Part shown: positions 53,061-63,810 of the stretch, in pieces
Position numbering within the stretch: the stretch's first letter is position 1
Layout: every line of letters starts with the position of its first letter
Source: Halichondria panicea
Lineage: Eukaryota; Porifera; Demospongiae; Suberitida; Halichondriidae
Length of the DNA: 64,000 nt
Direction: 5' to 3'
Assembly (NCBI RefSeq): GCF_963675165.1
Contig: NC_087382.1
Span: 6,682,315-6,746,314 of the forward strand
The notes under the pieces: generated by a model
What the model was told of the DNA's origin: nothing
Seen by the model: only the letters and a program-made list of their open reading frames with translations
Database searches by the model: none
Program-made: the position numbers and the translations under genes

Positions 53061-54640
53061 CAGAGGTGACTGCCTCGTTTAGTTTCTTAACTGGGGGTTT
53101 GTCAACATTGCTGGGGACTTTCCTTTCAAGGTTACATTGCCGTTTGGCTGGCGGGAAGACCGCAGGCGTCCTTTCCTTTCGTTTCTTAACTGGGGGTTTG
53201 TCGACATTACTCCCTTCAACCGTACACTGCCGTTTGGCTGGCGGGACAATCGCATTTTCCTTTTTCTGTTTTGTTTAACGGGCAATTCGTACGCTGCCAA
53301 GTCTGGCCTGAATGCTAGCCTGAGCCTGTTACACTCCTCCACGCACGTTCTAGAGGCCATGATGGAGTCGGGTGTAAAGGACGTCAGGTGTACACCGTCT
53401 ATGGACCTGACTCTGGACAACGCCACGTACGCCATGCCCTCACCAAACACGCTGTCAGATAGGTCGATGATGGCACAGTCGAGCGAGAGACCTTGGCTCT
53501 TGTGTATATGGTGACGGCATAAGCGACTATTAGAGGGAACTGGTTCCTGGAAATGTAGAATTTTTTCAGGACACAGAACCGGTTAGCGACTCTGGTCACT
53601 TTGTACGGTTCTGCCACACGGTCGAACTTAACAGTCACGTGTTTAGATTCTATTTCAAGAACGGTGCCTACGGCTCCGTTTACTAGACCGTCTTCGGTGG
53701 ACAGGTTTCGTCTCAACATGACGTGGGCATTAACGGCCAGGTGGAGCACTTCTTCCAGACCAGCCGTCAAGCTGCTGTCTTTGTTCATTTCTGTCAGACG
53801 CTTTTCGGCCTGTTTGTTCCACTCTCCGTTGGCGCAGGCACCCTCGTCGATGACGTCTCTACAACGCAGTGGTATTATCTTACTGTCTAGAGTGTTTAAA
53901 AGATCAGAGTTAACTGTTGCACACGCTTTTCTAGTCGAGAAAAGGCATATGGGTTTTTTACCCTCGCGTTTCAGTTGCTCGTACTTTTCTAGTACGGGCA
54001 CATCGAAGACGCGTTCTGTCAGGAGAGAGACTGCCTGTTCGCTACGAAATCCCCTCCTGACGCCGTCGAGTATTTCAGTGTACAATTTGTCCCCTTTTTG
54101 TCTTTCGTTAATGGTAAGCTCGTCGTACACTACTGTGCTTTTCCAAATGTTTGCGGACCCTATGCAACCTATTCTGAGCGATAGCACTTTAGTGGGAACG
54201 CTTTGGAACACCGGTGCACCTTGGTAGCTGGAGGATGTCGCCCACAAACCACAAAGAGCATTGTTTTACCCCCAAACCATTCGGCCCCCCCGTAGATCTC
54301 GTCAAGTCTCAAATGTATGTACGTTAGATATTGAGACTTGACACCATGGACACCTCGTCAATTATGAACACCTTTACGTTCATTAGTTGTTGCCTGAGGT
54401 ATTTTAGCGTTTGTTTGGGCAGTTCCCAGTACGATGCAGTTTTACTCTATCGGCAACTGAAAGAGCTGGTAGGTGGTCACACCGTTTACATTACAAGCTG
54501 CTAGGCCCGTGGGGGCGGCTACTGCACTTGAATTGGGTAAATCCGGCCACGTGGCTTTGACAAACGCTCTAAGTGCCTGAATAATGAATAAGGAAGGACT
54601 TGCCTGTTCCCCCCACACCACTAACGAACATTTGCAACGG
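53061..54640 (-). pseudogene. Helitron Pif1-like helicase, frameshifted
   Basis: The Walker A motif GVGGTGKSFLI is at about 54625-54595. In other frames follow V-A-A-P-T-G-L-A-A and T-T-Y-Q-L-F, then VFIIDEVSMVS (Walker B, near 54380) and G-D-I-L-Q-L-P (near 54235). The long frame 54247-53519 holds SANIWKSTVVYDELTINERQ and VLHLAVNAHVMLRRNLSTED, then NGAVGTVLEIE. After a frame shift near 53505 come H-K-S-Q-G-L-S-L-D and GEGMAYVALSRVRSIDGVHL (motif VI). Two imperfect copies of a 25-30 residue segment with RQPNGN(V)-L-K-G lie at 53260-53080. It unwinds DNA during rolling-circle transposition. Confidence 0.88.
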
Positions 54641-55864
54641 TTTGATGTCTGTGCATTTACAGGCTCCTTTTTCGTGGTCTAATTCGTGCAACAAATGCCC
54701 AGTGATTTTTTTGTACACCCGGCTTTGGTCGTCGTTTAGCATGGACAGTCTCCTGTCCAGCGTTATGGGGTCTACGTCGAGGTCTAGCTCGAGATGGCGA
54801 TCCAAGTGTGATTTAGCCATGCATTTAGCCATGCCCTGGAGCAGGAGGTTGACGTCGTCTTCCTCCTCCTCCACCTCTTTTTTCTGACGTTTCGACCTTC
54901 TGGCGTTTGAGATTTCCCGCGATCTCTTATTGAGGTCCAACATCTTCTGGAGCTTGTCGTGGTGAGCGAGGAGGCCTTCGTTCTGCATCCTCTCGAACGC
55001 CATTTTAGGCGACTCTCCGTCGAGGAGGTCACCCTCGTCAACGAACGGGACAAAGAGCAGAATGAGGCAGTAGTAGTACTCTTGCTCCTGTTCTTTTCTG
55101 TTGGTGTCGTACGTGGGGTGACTGATAACGCGAGGTTTGACGAGCCTCCTGTACGTTTTCTCACCCTGGCGGTCCCTTTGGTACCAGTCAATGTGTGAAG
55201 CGAAGTCGTGCAAGCACATGGAGGACAGTCTGTCTGGCCTGTTTGGATAGTGAACGTCTATCAGGCTAGGGGTGTACAGGTCAGTACTTTTCGGGTTCAT
55301 TTTTAAGAGCTGAGTGTAGTTTTTGAGCTTTCTATTGCAGCATTCACGTAGTAAACATCGTTTGACTTCTCGTTAAAGTGGTCACCTGTAACTTGATCGT
55401 ACCCCTCGTGCTGCCCTAATTCTCGGGTTTTAAAGGTACTTAAAGCAAACACCCACAACTTCTTGTAGAGAGTAGTGCCCGTGCTAGACAGGCTAGACAG
55501 TTCCGCAAAAGTGTCTTGCATGGCGCTTTTCTCTGCTTTTGTGACGTACGCCGTAATGTAACCGGTGAGCGCCATGCTGGTCTCGGCTATGTACTGGACG
55601 TCAACGTTAGCTTTCCAAAGGTGCAGCAGCAAGGGATTGTAATCGTTGATTCTGGCTTCTTGGACAGGGCGGGATAGTGCACGAGAGCTGATTGTCACAA
55701 ACGCTCCCGAACAAGTGACAAACGTGGGGATGGCCCATCCTCAAATTGCCCGCCTTTGATTCGAAATCTGGAATTTCGGGGTCGAGCGGGACTTCCCATT
55801 CCTGTATGTGCGTGTGCACATACGGACACGTGTGGAGGCCGTCCAGGCGAAACATGTCCTGCAA
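54641..55864 (-). pseudogene. Helitron Rep-to-helicase linker region
   Basis: From 55864: MFRLDGLHTCPYVHTHIQEW, then R-I-N-D-Y-N-P-L-L-L and NVDVQYIAETSMALTGYITA, YVTKAEKSAM, KTRELGQHEGYDQVTGDHF (to about 55370). The 55300-54640 frame reads DLYTPSLIDVHYPNRPDRLS, an acidic run near 54880-54860 and S-M-L-N-D-D-Q-S-R-V-Y-K-K before Walker A. The N-Y-N-P and Y-V-T-K-A-E-K-S motifs are typical of animal Helitron proteins just after the Rep nuclease. Only small frame changes occur (near 55680 and 55305). Confidence 0.8.
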
Positions 55865-55944
55865 ATTGGCAATTCTTTCAAGCCTACACCTGGCCGTACA
55901 GGCCCACCTTGGGTTTGGGTAATTTTTTTTTCTGAGGGGTTTTT

Positions 55945-56930
55945 TCAGACACGATAGGTTTGTGGTCTGCTAGCATGCACTAGCATGCACTCACCGGTTG
56001 TTTTCACCTGTATCGGAGTGGGCAGTTTGTGCACTGGCTCCTCGATACTGGGTATGCCACTGGGTATGCCACTCGTGTACGTACATTCAGGCAGGTGGTC
56101 GTGGGTGTAACCAGCTTCGTAAAAGTAAGGCTCTCTACAATCTGTATGGCACCTAAGGCCAAAGTCCTTGATGCACGTGAAACGTTGGTCCATGACGTCT
56201 CTTTTGACCCCTAGGAGGCCAGCTACAGCTTTTCTGCGATCAGCTAGGCTGAGCCTCACTAAATGACTGGCAGCAAGCTTACATGCAGTGAACTTTTGGG
56301 CTGCTTTGTTTTTGCCGTCCTTCCAGTTCGGAATTTTTGCTAAACCTTCAAGAATGCATTTTGTAAGGACATTGCTTTTCGTGAAAACGTCCTGTAGGCT
56401 TGTCCTAAGGGAGTGCATTACTTCGTCGTTTGGTTCAGCTAGCGGGTATTTTTGCTTCCTTCTCGCGTTAAAAGCCTTCGCACGTCGTTTGTACGACGCT
56501 CTAGAGGTTTGAGAAGACTTTTTGCGGAGAACAAATAATTGCTTCATATAGCTCCACGCAGTAGAGGTCCGTGAGAGAGCTCTACTGCGTTGAGTGTTTT
56601 TGCGGTAGTGGGTCGAAACCGACTGCCGGGTTTGAAGCGCACTTTTCTCAGGATTCAGATACTGATATTTTGACACAGCCCTCCTTGTGGAGGCTGTGGC
56701 CTTGTCGGGCTTTGAATTCCTGTACTTGGACACAGCCCTCCTTGTGGAGGCTGTGGCCTTGTCCGGCTTTGAATTTCACCACCTGACCGTAGCACTCCTT
56801 GTGGAGGCTGTGGCCTTGTCCGGCTTTGAATTTCGCCACCTGACCGTAGCACTCCTTGTGGAGGCTGTGGCCTTGTCGGGCTTTGAATTCCTGTACTTGG
56901 CCCTTGGAGAGCACAAATAGAGCCTAAGTA
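55945..56930 (-). pseudogene. Helitron N-terminal region with repeat array and Cys/His motif
   Basis: Reading down from 56930, four 66-base units encode RNSKPDKATASTRRAVSK-type repeats (RWRNSKPDKATASTRSATV in two of them), in frames that change at unit borders. SKYQYLNPEKSALQTRQSVS and a basic region K-R-R-A-K-A-F-N-A-R-R-K-Q-K-Y-P follow. RFTCIKDFGLRCHTDCREPY and A-G-Y-T-H-D-H-L-P-E-C form a zinc-binding-like cluster at about 56185-56080. The frame then ends near 55945, where the Rep nuclease (HUH) should begin, so several hundred codons are gone. Confidence 0.75.
56655..56925 (-). repeat. 66-bp coding tandem repeat, four units
   Basis: TGTGGAGGCTGTGGCCTTGT on the plus strand occurs four times (near 56685, 56741, 56801 and 56861). 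Units alternate between ...TACTTGGACACAGCCCTCCT and ...ACCTGACCGTAGCACTCCT. Two diverged units also occur in the second Helitron start at 63690-63800. Confidence 0.85.
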
Positions 56931-57278
56931 GCATTCGTTACAGCTGGATTCTTACAGCTGGATTCTTACAATAGGATGCCAATCATGTATTTAATCAACT
57001 GTGGACCATCTGCCTTATAATTATGGTCAGATGGTTTTGGCCATCAGCACAGTGCAGTTGCATGGTATGATTATGCAATAGTTAGACAATAGTTAGACAC
57101 AAGTTTCTGCAAGCCCAAAGGGCTGGTAGTATCTCGAACGCAGTGCCCTGAGGACTTCTAAATCACGTGGAAACTTCGTAAACAGTGTCTAAGCGCATAG
57201 CATTTAGCCAGCATTTAGCCAATCAGATTTGAATGCTACATGATTTTCTAAGTAAGTACTACATGATTTTTTGTAGAG

Positions 57279-57672
57279 AGGGATTGGAAACGGAAGTACC
57301 CTCCGCGGTTTTAATCGAGGCTTACTTTTTAACATGAGGGCTAAACATGAATAATTCATGAGAATTGTTTTGCTCTCTGTAAGAAGTCCACGAGCAGCTT
57401 TCTCTAATACTTGAGGACACAGGATACTTGAGGACACAGGACACTATTTAGTTACAAAGCCTTAGCTATATCAAAGGAACACAAGCATGAAAAAGCGCTC
57501 TGTGTACCTCTAGCTACTTCACGACAATCGAGATACCTACTATCAGGGGGCATGTGATTCAGTAACGGGGGTAGCTCTGAGGTGTATGCTTTGGACACAA
57601 TAGGCTTGAGATACACGGATGGTCCCAGAGACACTACGTAGACTTCCGTTTCCAATCCGTTTCCAATCCCTC
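57279..57672. mobile_element. Inverted-repeat element with GGGATTGGAAACGGAAGT ends
   Basis: AGGGATTGGAAACGGAAGT at 57281-57299 is inverted at 57641-57672 as ACTTCCGTTTCCAATCC plus an extra duplicated GTTTCCAATCC. The interior of about 350 bp has no recognisable gene. It is probably a MITE. The target duplication is unclear because of the right-end duplication. Confidence 0.5.
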
Positions 57673-58281
57673 TTCTACTCTATCTATATGGTTGGATAGA
57701 ATATATGGTTGGATAGAACACTTCCTTTAGCCAATCAAATTGCAATATTTATGGCAAACATCATCAGAGGAGGTTGGACACGGTCACGTGCACCACTTTT
57801 TTTGCTGAGCTGGCATAGTCTACCTGGTGTTGCACAGTATCTCTCTGGCTATCATTAACCAACCCGATCCCCGGCGAGTTATCAGTGTGCATAATTATAG
57901 TAGATCCTTGTCAGGCAGCACAACTGACACAGCTATAGTCAAGCTAGCAAAGTAACAGTATAGCCATACATTCATACATTCCTTTTACAGTTGCTCGGTA
58001 TCCATGGTAACCTGAGCAGAGACGTCACATACGTCACAAAATTGATGACGCGTGGCAAACCTCCTCTGTCTAAGTATACTTAGCACCTCAGGTGCTGATG
58101 CCTCGGTGGAGATGCAAATTTACATGACGAACATTTTATTAATTTTGCAAACTCAAAGAATGACAACCAATTGACACTCCGTAAACAAACGTGAAAGGCT
58201 GCAGCAAAACTGAGAACACTATTTTGCAAATCCACACTTGTGACTTGTTGGCAGAGCTAATCCGAACCAAATGTTTGTCAG

Positions 58282-58330
<49 letters not shown>

Positions 58331-59410
58331 AATGAGGGTCAATTCAAATCTGCTTCCAGCGGACTTAATTACCTCCAAGAAACAAAGAGCGGAATGCAAA
58401 TAAAGTTATCAGGAATCCTTTTAGACCTGTGCACAGTGCACGGTGTGTGTGCACGGTGTGTGTGTACACATGTGTGTGTGTGGGGGGGAGGGGTCATACA
58501 AGGCGCTCATTCGTAGCTTCTCATTCGTAGCTTCACAGAGAAAAAACATTTTAGATTGTAGTGATGTCATTGGTTACTTTTGATGGTGGTGAGGGGAGGT
58601 ATGAGTTAGAAGAAACCTGGCAGAAGTTAAAAGTTGAAGTGACGTACACTATACATACATTGTCGTTTACACATAGAGTGCTTTTGGGATGAAACTTAAG
58701 AATTAAACGTGTAATGACCGTATAACACGTTGACTTACTCTGCTTGTCTCTTGATCTCTGTCTGTCGTTCTCAATGTGAGTGAATCGGGCAGCCAAATTC
58801 CTGGTTGGTAATTAGATCCATGAGATCCATGAAAGTGTTGCTATAGAGAAACTCACTAGAGCTGCAAAAAAGAAAATATTACTGTGAAATACTAACGTCG
58901 TAGGCGGTCACTGACTACCAGTATATGTAGCATGATGATGTGGACACAATAAAGTGCAGATTTCCCCAGCGAGCACTTGTTATACCTAGAATGTATGTCA
59001 CAGTTCAAGAACAGAGGAAGTATACGACACACGTGCCTCGATTAGTGGGTAAAGACTTTAGAATGGATAAGTAACAGTCACAATGAGCCGGTAAAGACCC
59101 ACTAGACTATGTGAGACGGAGGTCCTATCTCTGATAAAGAGTCGATCATACATAACACTATAATGGAACACAGGCTATAATGGAACACAGGGGGGGCAGA
59201 GCGTATACAACACATAAAAAGTCTAACGAAACACGGCACAGCGTATACACCATACAATTTTAAAATCCAGAAATTCCAGAAATTAACTATTTTTACTATT
59301 TTTATTTTTATAGGTGTTGTTGACCTTTCTTTATATTTTGTGCCAAAGTTTTGACAGGTTTTGACAGGTAATAAAAGGGCCACTAGAACTAGCATGCACT
59401 CATTTGCAAC
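57673..59410. other. Non-coding stretch with a TG microsatellite
   Basis: A (TG)n run lies at about 58284-58325 and a G run at 58482-58488. Exact duplications include ATATGGTTGGATAGAA (57689-57720), ATTCGTAGCTTCTC (about 58509-58531) and TATAATGGAACACAGG (59159-59190). No gene is supported. Confidence 0.4.
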
Positions 59411-59775
59411 ATGATGGCTCAACTCGTCAAGACAAACCGAGGAGGAAAGAACCTTTACAAAAATAAGAGATGGAACCGATTTTCAATTCTGGAGGTGCAA
59501 TTCTGGAGGTGCAAAAACCACAAGGCTGGGCAAGCAAGAGCCACTAGAGGGTTTGAGTGTGGGGGTTTGAGTGTGGTTGTAAGGAATGAACCACCCAATC
59601 CTTGCGGGAAGGGCCAGAGAATAGTACTTCAGTACTTCTTGTTCGCACAAAGGAATTTCACCCAGCGCCGAAATTTTTGCCACGCCACCAATAAACATTT
59701 TTAGAGATGATTTTGTGACTGGAGGAGACAGTACGTGGTGCAGACGGTGAAGAGGAGACTTGACATCATAGCATG
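59411..59775 (+). pseudogene. Possible FLYWCH zinc-finger exon of a TE protein
   Basis: The ORF from an ATG near 59411 reads TNRGGKNLYKNKRWNRF, V-Q-F-W-R-C-K-N-H-K-A-G-Q-A-R-A and V-V-R-N-E-P-P-N-P-C. This follows the FLYWCH pattern (R-G-G, Y/F-W-R-C, C-x-A-R, H-N-H-P-P), with the second Cys and the His pair altered. Two short tandem duplications (AATTCTGGAGGTGC and GGTTTGAGTGTGG) have changed the frame inside the domain. FLYWCH fingers occur in MULE-type transposase proteins. A GTAAGT donor lies near 59774. No transposase follows. Confidence 0.35.
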
Positions 59776-60449
59776 TAAGTATGCAGTGACATTCAATACC
59801 TCTTCTTAAACCAGGCGTCTAGGATTCATGGCTAGATATAATAATTTGACCACGGTGCCAATGTGGCTGCAGTAGCCAGCTTGTTATGCAGAGAGAACCA
59901 GCCCCACCCTTTTATTATACGGAGAGAACTACAGTAAAAAGTTCCCGTTCCGTTTGCGTTTAAACGCGCCCAAAAAACCGCAAAACGAACGCATTGAAAA
60001 CGCTTCCGTTTTAACGCATTATTTAATGCGGGGGATAATTGATGAGTAAGCGGTTTCTTATCTTTGTTTATGGATTCAGCGCGCAAGTGGACCTTCTTCT
60101 GCTTTGTTCAGCTACTTCATGTTCCTCTCCTGTTACCTGGAATGGCCCTTAGAAGAGCAGCGTGTGTGTAATGTTCATAGCTAGTCTAGTCTAGCATCAG
60201 ACTGTGCTGTTGCATTTCTAGAAACTTTGTTAACCTACATGTACAGAGAAGTTCAGAGCCTCCAAGTATACGGTTTTTTCTAATACGGTTATACGGAATT
60301 AACTGCAAAAATACGGATATAGACTTGCTGACAGCTGTACTTACCATAAATCATATTTTGACTCTGACCCAGCCCAAGCCTGTGAAATGGCGTCTAGTAG
60401 TGCTTAGTAGTACTAGTATCATCCCTAGTAGTAGCAGCCACTCTATGGC
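59776..60449. other. Non-coding stretch, nothing recognised
   Basis: GTTTGCGTTTAAACGC and TTAACGCATTATTTAATGCG at 59955-60035 give local palindromes. The hAT left end should lie near here, but no matched terminal repeat or 8-base duplication was identified. Confidence 0.3.
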
Positions 60450-62243
60450 TTATGGCTTATGCTGCTGCTGGTGGTGAGTCAGAGTCTGATATTGAAAGCG
60501 AGGAAGAGCAAGACGAGACACAGTCCAAAAGACCAAAGATAGACAGAGCTGCTAGAGGACGATCAAGGTGCATCAAGTACAAGTTCCACTGGATCTGGTT
60601 CTGGATCTGGGAGGTTTAGAAACTGGGAGGTTTAGAAAGAGTTGGAACTTACAGTTTATTGAAGCAACTGCCAAAGGGGCCAAGTATGCTTACTGCAATT
60701 TCGCTGGTTTCAGAGATTGCTAAACTGCCTGAAGCTTCGTCACCAATTGCTACAGGAGGTCATGGTGCAAACTCTGTCGCACATGGTGGACATAATGATG
60801 CTAAATGTCACTGTGCCAGTTCAGGTCATCAGGTCATCAAAAGAGGTGTAATGAGAGTCCTCTACAAATCACTAACTTTTTTGTAGAATCCAGCGTTTCT
60901 CATGCATCTAAGTGATGATGACACAGTTTATTGCCTTACATAAATATTTTTCTTGTAAGACTAAATCAATAATCTGTGATGCTCTTGATCCTAGCAGCCA
61001 GTCATTGACATCTTGAAAGCTACCCCTATGTGTGATGAGTCAAATGATAAGGGTGATCAATGTAAGCTTCTTACAATCCTAGTTAGATTGTATGATTCCA
61101 CCACAGAATCTGTTGTTACTCGCCACTTAGATACTGTTAGCATAACTGATTTCACTGCCGAAGGAGCCCTTAAAGATACGATACAGAAATTCTTACCAAT
61201 CTTATGAGCTTTACTTCTGACACATGTAATATTATGAAAGGTCAACGAGGCGGTGTCATTGCCAAGCTGCGTCTACTCCAACCTATGATGTGTATTGTAT
61301 TTGCCATTTAGTAAGTAAGCTTGTGTGTTAAGTCAAAGGTTTGCCTCTAAAAGTGGATGAATTTCTTGTCGATATCTATTATCACTTTCGAAACAGCGTG
61401 AATAGGATAGTATCCTTGCAAGAATTTTCCCATCTGTTGAGTTCAAATGTATTCTTAAGCACTGTGAAACAAGGTGAGCAATTGATCGCACATTAGAGAT
61501 GTGGGATCCCTTACATGAGCAAGCGTTCTACTAAGCTCTGGCTATGTTTTCTTTCAAATGTACTAACAGTTTTTGATAGATTCAATGGCTACTTTCAAAC
61601 TTCATCAGTATCTATGGAGAAAGTGTACGCCTCGGTTTTTTGTCAAGCCACAAGTTATTAAGACACACTGTAAGGATTTGACAATGCTTAAATTCCGTGA
61701 TACTGCTTCTCATCTTACTGATGATGAACGTTGGAGACAGTGGAGAATTTTTACAAAGAAGTTAGGCAATTCTATCAACTTTTTATACAGAAGCAGCTGA
61801 AGAAGTTTGACTTTAAATCTAAATTACTTCAAATTCTTTCATTTCTTGATCCAGTCAATAGCCAGGGTATGAAACTGTGCACTTTTGATCACATTCTCCC
61901 AATAACGTTTGACAAGGCAGCTGTCAAAATCGAATACAGAGAATTTGTGGTTGATAGTGATATCCAGTGTACAAAGGGTGATCCAGTGGAGTTTTGGGCC
62001 AATGTATGCAGAATGAAATCACCCATGGGTGAACTAAAGTACAAGAATCTCGCCACTATTGCTCTGAGACTATTGTCTGTTCCTACATCTAATGCTGACT
62101 GTGAACGTGTTTTCAGCCATGTGCGAAGAATCAAAACTGATTTTCGACCCACTGAAACAATATCTTCTTTGATAGGATGTCAGTTTAACAGGACGCCAAG
62201 GCCGATATCCGCTCCCAGAACGTTTAACCCGATCATACTCTGA
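60450..62243 (+). pseudogene. hAT-family transposase, decayed
   Basis: An acidic N-terminus (SESDIESEEEQDETQSKRP, 60480-60535) precedes a BED-finger-like stretch in another frame (LQFIEATAKGAKYAYCNFA, near 60650-60705). The middle reads CDESNDKGDQCKLLTILVRL (61029-61090), S-F-T-S-D-T-C-N-I-M-K-G-Q-R-G-G-V (hAT core with Asp) and FLVDIYYHFRNSVNRIVSLQ. FNGYFQTSSVSMEKVYA is near 61580. The last long frame (61731-62243) holds the dimerisation domain, LATIALRLLSVPTSNADCER and V-F-S-H-V-R-R-I-K. At least five frame changes. hAT transposases excise and insert with 8-base duplications. Confidence 0.85.
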
Positions 62244-62781
62244 CTATATATGAGTTATTGTTATTGCATTATTCTTTAATTGTAAGGCGTGTTGTCATGT
62301 GATGCCTTAGGGCAGTCTCGTGTTATATGAATTATTAACAAAGTGATTGAGTTCAGTGGGGAGCTGGCATTATTAAGCTTATAGTCTAGTTAGCGAAGTT
62401 ACGTTACACATACGATGTGTGGTTGGTTGTTGCCAGCTTCAATCCCGGTGGAGTGCCCCTCTATCAACAATTATGAGTATAAATAGTATTGTACAAATAG
62501 TATTGTACAAACAATTGCATAAATTGCTGATCACATACATGAGGCTGGATGCAAGTCAATTATTAGAGAAGGCTACCTATATAATTATAATGTATTGTAA
62601 CGGAGTGCTACCTTCTGCTACAAGTGCAAAGGCTGCTACAAGTGCAAGGCACTGCATCTTACTTACGCAGTACTTCATTATATTTATTATAGCGATTGAC
62701 CACTTGTGAAAGTTTGACTCAAACTCTTGTCTTAGTAAAGCGAAAGCGAAATCTAGAGATGCCTATAAAGACATAATATTA
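62244..62781. other. Non-coding stretch
   Basis: No gene. ATAGTATTGTACAA is duplicated at about 62482-62512 and GCTACAAGTGCAA near 62617-62647. Confidence 0.3.
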
Positions 62782-63246
62782 GTAAAACCAGTAGGTTTTA
62801 CATAGGATTGGCATTGGGTTTGCCCGTATTTACCAAAATTTCACTTATTTTGACTCATGTTCAAACTGTTCTATCTCTGCAGGGAAAGGCCACATCAAGA
62901 AAGTGAATGGACAGATAGTTTATTTACCCTTTTCTCTGTTTATATCTCTTATTTTATTATCCATGAACCTTTTAATGAATTAATATTGTCATTTTAAAAA
63001 TTGTACTATTTCCACATTTCACCGCACTTTGTCTGACTGACTAAGTAAGTGAGTAAGTGAGTAAGTGAGTAAGTTTCTTGCCCATCATTTGCTCCAAGTA
63101 CAGCCATCTCCAGGACATTGTGCATAGCTTTTCCAAACGAACACAACTTGGATTAAAAAGCAGTTCCTCAGATTTGCGATCGGTTTCAAAATGCACCTGA
63201 CCTCTCTTGACAACAATTTTCCAACCAAGAAAATTCCGCCATTTTC
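62782..63246 (+). repeat. Dispersed repeat R1 (copy 2)
   Basis: Same palindromic left edge (GTAAAACCAGTAGGTTTTAC, 62782-62801) and same block order as 17809-18283. The AAGT array has a different unit pattern. Flanking DNA differs from copy 1 on both sides, so each copy seems to have inserted or been duplicated separately. Confidence 0.65.
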
Positions 63247-63521
63247 ATTATACGCATGCGTTGTACAAGCCACAGCAATAATATACAGGTGGCTCCTGTG
63301 CAACAGAACCTCGTGGTTCATGCTATAAGGAAGACGCATCAGCTAATTTCTTAGGTGAGTTACTTACATCTTTATATATATTTGAATGACTTTATATTAT
63401 TACAGTTACACTTGGACTGCTTGCTGCACTTGTTCTGTTGACTAAGAGCATTTAAAGTTACCTCTACAATCAACTGATAAGTGTTGTATTCTTAATTATT
63501 ATAAATGGTTTGTTTGTTAGC

Positions 63522-63810
63522 ATGCCTTTCAAAAGCAGCAAACTCACAAACCGTAAAAAGCGCAAAACACGATACCAAAACCTTTCAGACACTCAGAAAT
63601 CATCTGGTACTGACTATTACCTGGTACTGACTATTACATATCTACATTGTTATTAAAAAAGCTTTACATTATCGTTCCCAAAATGTTGAGAAAGCCACAG
63701 CCTCCACAAGGAGAGCTGTATCCAAGCATAGGGGTTTACACCCTGAAAAGGCCAAAGCCTCCACAAGGAGTGCTACGGTCAAGTGGCGAAATTCTGATCC
63801 CGACAAGGCC
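63522..63810 (+). pseudogene. Start of a second Helitron protein, truncated
   Basis: An ATG at 63522 gives MPFKSSKLTNRKKRKTRYQN, a basic start typical of animal Helitron proteins. A 17-base duplication (CTGGTACTGACTATTAC twice) then breaks the frame. From 63657 another frame reads K-A-L-H-Y-R-S-Q-N, EKATASTRRAVSKHRGLHPE and KAKASTRSATVKWRNSDPDK, matching the repeat units of the Helitron at 55945-56930. It ends near 63810 with no more coding. It supplies the likely true N-terminus that the first Helitron lacks or hides. Confidence 0.65.

Larger units (their letters stand above)
52483..56930 (-). mobile_element. Helitron with OTU domain, internally deleted
   Basis: Order from the 5' (high-coordinate) side: Ser/Lys-rich N-terminal repeats, a Cys/His region, a Rep-to-helicase linker, a Pif1-like helicase and an OTU-like protease domain, all on the minus strand. 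This is the single large Rep-helicase-OTU protein of the animal Helitron/Helentron type. The HUH nuclease part is missing between about 55945 and 55864. Terminal 5'-TC and 3'-hairpin ends were not located. Confidence 0.85.

Noticed and set aside
53137-54227. Long plus-strand ORFs opposite the Helitron helicase
   Set aside because: They are antisense shadows of the helicase frames and show no motif of their own.
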